Assembly (NCBI GenBank): GCA_963556145.1 | Contig: OY744467.1 | Location: forward strand, 3,906,001-3,970,000 | DNA length: 64,000 bases | Source of the DNA: Hygrocybe punicea | Lineage: Eukaryota; Basidiomycota; Agaricomycetes; Agaricales; Hygrophoraceae | Reading direction: 5' to 3' | Shown here: positions 11,640 through 21,805 of the stretch, piece after piece | Layout: each line of letters opens with the position of its first letter | Numbering within the stretch: position 1 is the stretch's first letter | Translations under genes and position numbers: made by a program | Notes under the pieces: generated by a model | What the model saw: the letters and a program-made list of their open reading frames with translations, nothing else | What the model was told of the DNA's origin: nothing | Databases searched by the model: none

Positions 11640-13340
11640 TACGGCTACATGTATTACGTAAGTACACTCCAGGAGTAGGCCGGAGTTTGCCGAACATCCA
11701 CGGTTTTTCCTGATGGCCCGCGACGCAGATTTTTCTCGTCTGCTTTCTTGAGAGTACTAGTTTTATCTAACGGCAAATACTTGCACGACCAAGAGACAAA
11801 CGCCGGTGTATCTCTTTGTTTTTCATACTGACTCAGTTTTCAGAACCTTTCAAGGTCAAGTCAGGTTTTTTTTACCTTTAACCATCCTTGATTCTCCTTG
11901 ACCAAGGCTGTTTTGGTCTTTACTTGCGATGGTAAACTTCTCTTCATCCCCTTTCTTGTTCAGAAGTTGTTCTGACCCATTGATACCCAGGAATCAACGT
12001 GATCCTTATCATTCACCACTTTATCGTTCTAACAATTGGGATGTTCTCCGAGTCCCTTGACTCGGAGATTGGCGGAAAAAAATCTTCCGTCCCGCCAGTT
12101 CCAATGGCCAGTTGTTACGACCACCCTTGGGCCGAGTCGTCTTTTTGCACGCAAAAAGAACCAGAACCTTCGGAGGTGATTGCACTTGGTAATGGACCGT
12201 TGATCAAGGTATCGGAAACAGTGGAAGATATCTCTGTGGTGAGATGGTCAGATATACAATTACCTGTTACAACTGAACTACAGGCATTCCGTTGTCCCAC
12301 GGGCCCCTCTCTGCTCTAATGCTTTACTTGTCATGGCACAGAAATTCGTTGATGCGCATACCCTTCACATTTACAATAACGCCCTTGGGACGGCATCCAC
12401 AACGAATTCTTGCAGGCATCATGAAACTTTGCATTTGGGCTATCTTTCCTTGATTTTGGTTGTGAAGCTGTGGTTCGTTCTACTTAGCTTGACTTCGCTG
12501 CTTCTTCAGGATCCTCCGCCACGAGACTTGTAGTTTCTGTGATATATTGTGTCCATTCGCTGCGGCCTGGTATACACCCAAACTTAAACCCGATCTCACG
12601 CGGCACATATCGACAAGGTCTTCGGCGACCAGACTGTAGTAGATTGATGTTGCGTCCCGGTTGACTTGGAGTTTCTTGTTGGGAGTGCTAACTGTGGTGA
12701 GTTGTGATGCTACTCAATCAGCGAGATATGATCAGTCAGTAGCAGGGGTAGTTGCAGTGGGGCGCTACGACTCCGATTTCGGGTCAGCGACTGACATGTC
12801 TTGGCCAACTATTCCTGGCCAATCTGTATGTCCAGCCAGTGGCTTCTTGCTACTTTTTCCATCCCAAATCGTCCATGCAATGGAATTCTTGGGATACCAC
12901 CTATGCCATTACCACAACCTGGCTCAGGCAAGGACGCGTGATGGGCGGTGTTAATATCTGGAATCCCTCTGGCATGGTCGCAACACTCTGGCCTCTTGAT
13001 GATCCCATCCCACTTTCAGTGGCCCGTACGACCTTGATCTTTATCTGAAGATAGTGCTGAATTCTAAGTTCTGCGCCTGTTATCAAGGACTCGATTCAAT
13101 GTGCAGGGTCTTTCCCGTTGACATTCGGAGAGTGTTACCTTTGCCCTTACCCCTCCAGATTCGTTACCACTCTCCATTCATCTATAGACATGTAGCTGCT
13201 GCCTTCAATATACACTTTTTTTGCCACAATCTTTTGACTCTCCGACTGATGCTCCAAGATAGAGTTCTTACGCCTCTCTCAATCACCCACAGTCAGACGC
13301 CAGAGCAGATACTTCACTCGGTGTGAATTCCACATCGCCA
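11640..13340. other. Long divergent intergenic region with hairpins
   Basis: These 1.7 kb separate the starts of the PRKRIP1 homolog (-) and Fun30 (+), unusually long for this block. Short ORFs at 11999-12319 and 12661-13050 show no family resemblance and no convincing splice continuation. Three compact inverted repeats cluster at 12045-12160. An unrecognised gene or a noncoding RNA could be hidden here, but I cannot support one. Confidence 0.4.
12045..12159. repeat. Cluster of perfect short inverted repeats
   Basis: TCTCCGAGTC / GACTCGGAGA forms a perfect 10-bp stem with a 4-nt loop (12045-12068). GGCGG...CCGCC brackets an A-rich loop just after it. TCTTTTTGC / GCAAAAAGA forms a 9-bp stem with a 2-nt loop (12140-12159). 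They could be terminator-like or RNA structures; the function is unknown. Confidence 0.6.
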
Positions 13341-16300
13341 ATGTCGATGAGTACGGACGCTGCAAGCAACAAGGTCAGTAGTTACCGAGTTATTATCCGC
13401 TATTCGTTTCTCACGTCGCCCCCCCCCCGCATTCTTGGCTCAGAGAGCCGCGCTAGAGCAGCTTAGATTCAGCAAAGTCAATAGAACGCGTGCAGCTCCC
13501 AACCTCTCTGCTACTTCGTCGTCGTCATCTATCACTTCAAGTCAATCAATATGCGGTGCACCACCCTCACAGTCGCGGGATGCAACCCTACCGTCGCGTT
13601 ATTTCCCCTCCTCTCTGGGGTCGTATGGCACGGTTCTAGTACCGAGTTCGAGCCAGTTAAACCCTAGTACAGTTCATCACACTCATCAGTTACACCACCC
13701 ACCCGAGGAGCATGACGTGGCGACTATGCAAAGTGTTTTTCAGTCTCATCCATGGGGGAATCCGAGCAAACAGTTCGGCGTTGACTCGTTGACCGCACCC
13801 AGCGGATTTGTCACTCATAGCGATGGGCTACACGCGTCTTCTCGACGTCCATGGGGTGGAGATGATAACCGCGTAACAGTGGTGGGTAAAGAAGGGCCTC
13901 CGCGTAAGCGGATCAACCGTGGACCTTCACAGGACCCATTGGACGTCATGAATGTGCCAAGTTCGCCAGAGATTCAACGAACTGGCTACAAAAGACGTAT
14001 AGCCAACGGGGTTGATGCGCTTTCCACGTCCTCTGACGAATCTCTACCGGATACGCAGAGTGTTCTCGGAGGCCCTTCCAAACCCCGCATCATCCGTGGC
14101 CGTCGTCCCTCTCCATCTATCGAACCTTCTCAGTCAGAGGGTGATGATCCCAAATTCACTCGCTTCTTGGTTACTATGCCCTTACATTCACCTTCTCGTG
14201 TGCGGATAGCGTGGAACCAAGCCAGTGGTGATGACAACAAAGCTATCGCACTGTTGTCTGACCCCAGTTGGGACCCCAGACCTTCTGTTATAACTCAGAT
14301 TTCCTCCGAGGCTACGGGAAGGGTGAAGGAGATCGACGAAGCTACGAAAGCTGAGCGTGCGGCCATCAAGGAGAAGGGGAAAAAATCAATGATTTATGCC
14401 AATCGTTCAGCTCTAGAAAGCAAGCCTATACCACCATCGACCCCGCCGCCTGCGATCAATACTACTGTTGATCTAACTTTATCGTCACCATTGACGTCGG
14501 TAGTGACTCAACCTCGTCGGAAACGAATCAAGAAAATGGTCCTCGATTCAGAATCTGAGCTAGAAATTACCGACAGCGGAGATGAGAGACATGGTGGGTC
14601 AAGGCTATGTGGAACTTCCAGTGACACTCGAGTACTGGAGTATTTCAACACGGCGGGACCAGACGCTCTACAGGAACTTACCGGTATGTCCCATTGTTCT
14701 TAAAAGATCACGTCGACTGAGAATATATCGCTGGACACATTTATAGGTTGTACTCAGGAACAAGCTAATGCCATCATCGTGCAGCGACCATTTCTGTCAG
14801 TGGACAACCTAAACGTGAAGCTTGGTCAGGGGAAAAAAAAGGCTGGGCCTGCTGGGATCAGCCCTCGGATGGTCGAAGATTGTACTGCAATCTTTGAGGG
14901 GTACGGTACGGTCGATCGTATCCTGGAGGACTGTGAACGGATCGGTGCAACGTTACGGGCGGCTATTGCTACGTGGACATCAGCCAGCGTGGTTGACAAG
15001 GGTAAAGGAAGAGAAATTGCCGTCGATCCTACAGCACTTTTGGGTGACCCTGAGGACGGCACCCTTAGTTTGGTATCTCTTGCTCCGTTGAAGGAACAAA
15101 AGCCGAGGGACTACCTTGTCGAACAGCCTGCCTTACTCTCTGATGATGTGCAACTAAAAGAGTATCAACTTCTGGGAGTGAACTGGCTCCAATTACTGTA
15201 TCGCAGGAATCTTAGCTGTATTTTGGCAGACGAGATGGGCATGTTGGTTCAAATTGTCGCCTATTCTTTTGCTCATACGAAACGTCTGTCAGGTCTTGGG
15301 AAAACTATTCAAGTGATAAGCTTTTTTGCGTACCTGAAGGAGAGGGGAAGCAAAGGTCCTCATCTCGTGGTCGTTCCGTGAGCTCCTTCCGATTTGGTCT
15401 TCTTCAACATTCACTAATATTCAACACAGCTCTTCCACCCTTGAGAATTGGTGCCGAGAGTTCGCCCGCTTTGCGCCGTCGATATCCATACAGACGTACT
15501 ATGCTCTGAAAGAGGAACGACCACTTTTACGACAAACCTTGCTTGATACGCAACGGAGTACCAGCAAGAGTGCGGAAGGCTGGGAGGTTCTTATTACCAC
15601 ATACAATCTGGCTCAAGGAGATGACCGTGATCGCAAGTTCTTTCGCCGGATGGAATGGGATGTGAGTTTGGTTGTTTGTCGGTGAAACTTACCGATGTCC
15701 AATTCAAATAAAATACCCAGACATGCGTCTTTGACGAAGGACACGTACTCAAGAACTTCCAGTCTCAACGGTATCAAGCATTGTTGAGATACGGATCGAA
15801 ATGGCGGCTTCTATTGACTGGCACTCCGTTACAGAACAATCTACAAGAGCTTGTGGTAGGTTGAACCTTTTGATTCTAAATGATTGATTGCCCACAACCT
15901 TGCCACTCGCAGTCCTTGATGAATTTCATCCTTCCGGAGCATTTTGCCAATTCAATGAGCTCGCTCCGCGCAATCTTTAAGGTTAAAGGTGATTCCAAAG
16001 TCACGTTGCTCTCTCAAGAGCGAGTGTCGAGGGCGAAGAAGATGATGACCCCTTTTGTTTTACGTCGACGGAAAGATCAAGTGAGTTGCATTTCCCCTTC
16101 ATTGCCCGAATAGTCATGCAATAGGGAATTCAGGTACTCAAAGACCTTCCGAAAAAGACTGAGCGTATCGAATGGTGTGACATGACTGCCCTTCAAAGGT
16201 CTATATACACGGACGCTCTCCAGCGCTCTCGCAAGACTATCGTTGAGGCAGAGACAGAAAGGGCGGAAACGAACGGTCACAGCAAATCGGTGAAGTCTCG

Positions 16301-17352
16301 CGGGAATGCACGGATTAAGGAAAAACAGTACCTTGAAAACAGCTCGAATGTCTTGATGGATTTGCGAAAGGCTGCGTCGCATCCAATGTTATTCAGGACA
16401 CGCTTCACCGGCCAGATCTTGACTGGTATTACCAAACAATTATTAAAGGAAGCTGACTTCAAGAAGCGGGGTGCTCTTTTTGAAATTGTCAAGGAAGACA
16501 TGGAAGTTATGACAGATGCAGAGTTGCAGGTATTTTGTGCGACATACAAAGTTGGTTGTTATCTGATTCCGGTTCCAGCGATCTAATGCTAAATTTTCAT
16601 CCAGTCGACTCGCAAGTATCTGCAGGACGAGAACTGTTACCTTGATGCTGGCAAGATAACAGCCTTGCTCAAGCTGCTCAACCAATACGGCAAAGAGAAT
16701 CGCAAAATTTTGGTCTTCTCACAGGCTCGTACAATCCACTCTCTTAATTGTTTTCCAATGGAACTTGAATTTGTATGTAGTTCACTCAGATCCTTGACAT
16801 CCTCCAGGCAATACTGAAGCAATATAAAATCAAGTATCTGCTTTTGACGGGTTCCACTGCTGTGGATGTACGCCAGTCTCTTGTGGATGAATTCACTGAG
16901 GATGCCTCAATATCTGTGTTTCTGTTGTCGACTAAAGCTGGAGGCATGGGAATCAATTTAACTGCCGCGAGTGTGGTGATAATGTGTGCACCCAAAAATA
17001 TCTAGTTGTGATTCCTTGTAGTTGACTGCATTCGATTTGCAGGTTTGACCAGGATTTCAACCCACATAACGACAAACAGGCACAAGATCGGGCCTATCGA
17101 ATTGGGCAGAAACGAGATGTCGAAGTGGTCAAGTTGATCACCCGTGGCACTATCGAAGAAGATATGCTCAAACTTGGGGAGACTAAGTTGGCCCTGGATG
17201 AAGCTGTAGCCGGCGATAACGATGATTCGAATGATCATGAAAGCGCTCCAGAGAGGCAGATGAAGACTTCCTTGATGAATGTGCTTAGGAGACAATTCGA
17301 AACTCAACAAGAGTGTGTAAATGCCGGTGGCGATGGGATGGTACTTGGTTAA
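13341..17352 (+). CDS. FUN30: SNF2-family chromatin remodeler Fun30/SMARCAD1
   Basis: ATP-dependent nucleosome remodeler acting in heterochromatin maintenance and DNA end resection. The first coding exon is tiny (13341-13373, [11 protein letters not shown]) and is joined to the long N-terminal exon at 13440. The N-terminus is disordered and has a CUE-like stretch ([14 protein letters not shown] to ALLSDPSW, about 14150-14270). The helicase core follows: [16 protein letters not shown], Walker A DEMG|LGKT (split by an intron), DEGH for motif II near 15735, [21 protein letters not shown], and [15 protein letters not shown]. The C-lobe has [17 protein letters not shown] and [20 protein letters not shown]. 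It ends GDGMVLG at 17352. The Fun30-type order and the [17 protein letters not shown] segment separate it from ISWI and INO80 enzymes. The Walker A intron is of GC-AG type (15239-15292). Confidence 0.94.
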
Positions 17353-17463
17353 TTGTTCTTGAATGGAAGAGAGATTATCCACAGCTTTATAATTATAGAC
17401 TGGCCAGCCAACTATACATTGAGATCGTCGGAATGGGAAGTCACCTGGGAATGTACAGCCTTT

Positions 17464-18224
17464 CTACGCAAAAACGGACAAGCCTTTAACGAGTCTATCT
17501 GTACTGGCTCGGAAATACTCGTTATCAACGCCATGTTCTTTTGAGTCCATGCCAACGAGAGGATTACGAACAACATATTCGATGAACGGACCGATGTAGA
17601 TTTGCCGCAAAACGAAACGCAGTGAATCGGTGTTCGGGTCAGATAACATGACGAATTTGTACCCAGAAATGGTCTCATGAAAATGGAGCTTGTATGACGA
17701 AGTCCGATAATTAACAAATTGCTCGTCTCTGTGTTTTAGCTATCAGAAGATGAAGAGTTTAAGATGGGGTTGTTTGATGTGGTGTACCTTCCAGACAACT
17801 TCCTGATCATATTTCGCAAGGAGAGTATTACCCCGTACACGAGCTTTGCTTCTTCGTCAAAAGGAAGTCCTGTCGACAACGACGTGTGAGGGGAATGAGT
17901 TGGTAGCAAAGCTGGTGTCAATTGAAGAGCTGAAGTTTCATTCACAGCGACGACAACGCCAGAGGTAGACGACAGTGTATTGCGAGGACTACTGAGTGCC
18001 ACAGAGGTGCGTGCGTTGGTGGTTGACGATGGAAGTGGAGAGACCGCCCGTGAGACGGCAGGAAGAATCCCTCCTTCCACAGCAGCTTTTGGACGCTTTG
18101 TGCGGTGCCAGTCCTGGTAATATACACAGGTGCAGTGTCTGGATTATATTATTTTAGGAGAAAGGATGAGTGGACGGTAATATGATGCTTGCCTGTCGTA
18201 GATATACAAGCTGTAAATCGTCAT
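17464..18224 (-). CDS. BET5: TRAPP complex subunit Bet5 (TRAPPC1)
   Basis: Longin-fold core subunit of the TRAPP tethering complexes that activate Ypt1/Rab1 at ER-Golgi membranes. The first exon (18224-18193) reads MTIYSLYIYDR. A GC-AG intron (18192-18139) joins it to HCTCVYYQDWHRTKRPK, the classic Bet5 start. The middle has a poorly conserved Ser/Thr-rich insert (about 18060-17900), then FDEEAKLVYGVILSLRNMIRKLSG. After another intron comes the conserved C-lobe YRTSSYKLHFHETISGYKFV and YIGPFIEYVVRNPL, ending GLSVFA with TAG at 17464. The insert between strands is longer than in the human protein, as in other fungi. It is convergent with Fun30 (111 bp) and divergent from the MFS gene. Confidence 0.93.
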
Positions 18225-18497
18225 GAAGGGTCAGCTGACCGAACCAGTGGTGGCCCGGAATTCACAGTAAATCCAGGGTTCGCAGTACAATGTACATGTA
18301 CCCATGGCATTGGATTCTAATATCCTTTTTCATTATTGATCAAACCCAGGTGGGCGGCCCAGATTAGCTTCCTCAGGCTATTCCTAGCGCTGCCTCTTTG
18401 AGGGCCCACGGCCTCCGGTGTTGCAAATGTTCCTAAGGCAAAACGATTGGCCTTTAAATTTCTTCCCATGTCGCCGTGCACCTAGATAGCCCCCAGA

Positions 18498-20850
18498 ATG
18501 TTTGTCTCCAAGATCAAGGAAAAGTCTGAGGCAGTTACAACCCCTCAAGCTCAACCGCAAATCACAGCTGCAGATATTCCCCCTGCTATCCAGCCTCAGA
18601 GTCCAACCAATCAATCATCGACTTTTCAGTGGAAGGTGACTCTGCTTGCTGCACTTGCGATCCCGGTCTTCCTAGAGACTCTCGACTATACAGGTTTTTA
18701 GCAAATTATCAGTGTCCATGCCTGACAGTGTCTCACTCATATTCGCACATATCTAGTCGTTGCTACCGCCCAAACTCACATTGCTGTATGCTTTCTACCT
18801 TCCTAAATCTACCCTCTTACCAATTTACTTCCAAATGTCACTGGCAGTCCGCCTTCAGTCGACTGGATCTCCAAGGGTGTGTTCATTTGATGCTCATTCA
18901 TTGAAGAACTCTTTGAGCAAGTCGTCTTCTTCCAGTTATATAGGGACATCGTATTTATTAACCTCGACCGTCTTTTTACCTGTTTTTGCTTCTATTGCGG
19001 ACATCTATGGTCGTCATTTGGGCCTTCAAATTGCCTTTATTTTCTTCATCGCCGGAAGTGCTATCTCAACAGGTGCACAGAGCATGGAAATGATGATCCT
19101 CGGCAGAGGAGTAGCTGGCATAGGCGCGGCTGGATTGCTCACCGTAAATCCTTCAATATTCCAATCACCATATTTCCTATGCAGATATACTATTCCTCAG
19201 GTTGTCCGCATTATTCTTGCGGATTCAAGATCTCTTGACGACAACACGTGGCAGATTTCCATGTTATTCCTTCTGTATGCCATTTCCTATAGCGTAGGAC
19301 CCGTCATTGGGGGACTGTTAGTCGATGTCTCCTTCCGGTGGGTATTTGCGATCAAGTGAGTCTCCCGATCATCAGTCTTTCTAGATTCCTTGATATAATC
19401 TTTATCCAAGTCTACCTTGCTGCGTTGTTGCATCCATACTTTGCTTTTTCTTGCTTCGTAAGAAAGTCAAGCAGGGACAACCTCCACGACGATTACCGGT
19501 TTTACCTTCTGGAAAGGAATCCTGGGTGCAGAAACTACGCCGTATCGATTGGGTAGGCGCCATCCTCTTTATTGGTGGTGGCATTCTTGTTTTGCTCGGG
19601 CTTCAGTGGGGTTCCACTGAACAATGGCATTCCACCAAGGTTATTGTTAGCCTGGTGATCGGCGGATTGTTGTTTGTCGCCTGTATTGGATGGGAATATT
19701 TTCTCGAGCTCCAAGAGGAATCCTCATCCCCCTCTTCTCTGTGTGTACTGCTTGCCGACCCGATGTTGCCATTGGCTGTATTCCGTTCGTACAACGTGTG
19801 CACCGTTCAATATGCATGCTTCGTCTCGGGCATGATTATGTTGGTAATGTTCTATTTCGTTGCCATATTCATGACCATCGTCACCGGACTTTCGGCGATA
19901 AAAGCTGGTGTACAGTTGCTCTACTTTGCACCTGGTATGGTTAGTGGAATCCATGTTTGCCTGAACTACATTGGTCTAAAGTATCCAAAAATTGTAGGGA
20001 TTAGGCACAGGGATTTCTATCTTCCTCATCAAACGTCTCAGACAGGTAGAGACAACACAGTCTGTAGTTCATTCACCACAAACTAATTGGTATCAATAGC
20101 CCAAGTATCCTATCGTCGTCGGTGCAGCATTGCTCTGCGTTGGTCTTGGGGTTATCTCGATGGGGATGGCTAAGAAAAACCAAAAGTTGGTCAACGGGTG
20201 GGTCTCCTCCTACTTGTTTGAGTGTCGGTGTTGATAATATCTAAGCCTCATGGCCGTAGCTGGGGTCGGCACTGGACTTCAGATTGGCCCATTGGCAGTC
20301 CAGGCACGCTTCTCGATGTCTGCCGACCGTGTTGCGGTGGTGACGGCACTCACACTATTCGTAAGATCGTTTTAGGACATGCCGAGGCTCACCCATTCGT
20401 TCACATATTCCCCAGTTTAGATCATTTGGTGGCACCATTGGTCTAGCACAATGTGCTACCATTCTGAACGCTAAAGTCAAGTCATACTTGATTTCACTTA
20501 TCGCATCTGGCGCAATTTCACCTTCAGAGATTTCGGCGCTTGCTTCGGCTTCGACGCACGGTGGTGTTAATTCTATACAGAGCATCAATGCTTTATCGCC
20601 TCACTTGCAAGAATTTATTCGGAGCGCTTTCCGACAAGGTACAACGTGGTGTTTCAGATCATTGATTCCTTGGTGTGGTGTTTCGTTCTTCTTGATATTG
20701 TTCTTGGCGGATATTGAAGACACCGATCGGAAGGGGGAGGAGGCGATGTTGGCTGCGCCCGAAGAGAAGGCCAATTCGAATGTGTATTCAAACACAGAGA
20801 TGGCTCCAATGGGAGAAGAGGAGCCATCTACTACTACGACCACTCCTTGA
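18498..20850 (+). CDS. MFS multidrug transporter, DHA2-like (14 TM)
   Basis: Proton-coupled drug or toxin exporter family, plasma or vacuolar membrane. A polar, Pro/Gln-rich N-terminus of about 50 residues precedes TM1 (VTLLAALAIPVFLETLDYT). Two introns then build VVATAQTHIASAF...DLQGYIGTSYLLTSTVF. Motif A is ADIYGRHLG (about 19000) and motif C is SVGPVIGGLLVD (about 19300). The second half contains GVGTGLQIGPLAVQARFS and RSFGGTIGLAQCATI at frame-joined exons (20240-20470), as in the DHA2/azole-resistance-like subfamily. The C-terminus is acidic and ends in a Thr run (TTTTTP) before TGA at 20848. At least eight introns are needed to keep the frame. Substrate unknown. Confidence 0.88.
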
Positions 20851-21389
20851 TGATGAGATCTTGCAATTGTACAACATGATAACGAGGTATGCCTCTTCTT
20901 TTATGAAACCTGTATAGCACAAGATTATCTCGCATTATACAAAACTGTATACCATTAGGAAAATAGCTCCGCGGTATCTTGTCGATTGAATTGGTCGTGA
21001 ACTTCAATATCTAACTTCTTCCTCCAGCGACCCGCCAGAGTCATGTCAACGCCGAAATGTAAACTAACAAAACCTACTTCTTCATCCTTGAATCCATCCA
21101 AACATGCTCTCATTTCGGTGGAAGAGTACGATGATGGCTCTTGTCGACCAAAGTCGCGAGGTCATCTAATCCTATGGACAAGTGACACACGCCGAACTGG
21201 AGTGCAGGACACGAATCTTTGTGAATGGCCTTGTGGGATTCGACGTGCCTTCCACCTGCACCGTGATCGAACGATGGCATGCGCACCGCCAAGATAGGGA
21301 AAATTCGGTTTTCTTAGAGCAAAAATGCAAAATAAATTGAAGAAGTAGAAGTTGATTGGGGCATACGTGCAATCAGGCTGCTCGCAGGT
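20851..21389. other. Intergenic region
   Basis: These 539 bp lie between the MFS gene end and the small minus-strand membrane protein. ORFs of 60-84 codons occur on both strands around 21043-21297 without recognisable motifs. One minus-strand ORF (21372-21172) could be an alternative 3' exon of the neighbouring small gene. No repeat was seen. Confidence 0.4.
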
Positions 21390-21687
21390 TCAAGATACTT
21401 CGAAAGCGTTATCCCTTGGCGCCATCTGCTAGGTAGAAAACATATTCAAGATCTTACGATTCATACCTTGTACAGGGTGTTGACTGTGACGATGAACAAA
21501 GGGACATTAGTCAAGATTGTTAATGTAGCGACGAGGACCAGGACTAGCATTCTGCTTTGCCATTCGTCCAACTATACGTTTATGATAATAAGTCACAGCG
21601 GGTTTACGGATTCAGGAGGAAAGCACGTACTTGGTGCTGTCCCCTTTCTTCTAGAGAACTCTGGAACTGTGCTCGCCTGGGTAACAT
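21390..21687 (-). CDS. Small single-pass membrane protein, uncharacterised
   Basis: Reconstructed from three exons with good splice signals. The ATG is at 21687-21685. Intron 1 begins GTACGT (about 21630) and ends ACGTATAG (about 21572). Intron 2 begins GTATGA and ends CTACCTAG (about 21430). TGA is at 21392-21390. The product is about 65 residues: a polar N-terminus (MLPRRAQFQSSLEERG...), the sequence DEWQSR, one strongly hydrophobic helix of about 22 residues (MLVLVLVATLTILTNVPLF), and a short tail ending DNAFEVS. The frame stays open through both joins, which supports the model. I do not recognise the family. An alternative last exon is possible. It is divergent from COG2, with 118 bp between starts. 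Confidence 0.6.
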
Positions 21688-21805
21688 TTAAGGCAATACT
21701 ACGCGGCGGCACGGCGATGAGGTGTTCGAGTTCACGAAATGTGGCAGGGGCAGGAGAGATTATGTTTCCCAGATTGGATTGGCCCGGGTTATCGACATTA
21801 CTTCC

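Noticed and set aside
11999..12319. 106-codon plus-strand ORF upstream of Fun30
   Set aside because: It overlaps the hairpin cluster, lacks motifs, and I found no splice continuation.
15181..15381. Unspliced frame through the Fun30 Walker A region as a real 18-residue insertion
   Set aside because: DEMGLGKT is invariant in the SNF2 family and is restored exactly by removing the GC-AG intron; kept only as a possible retention isoform.
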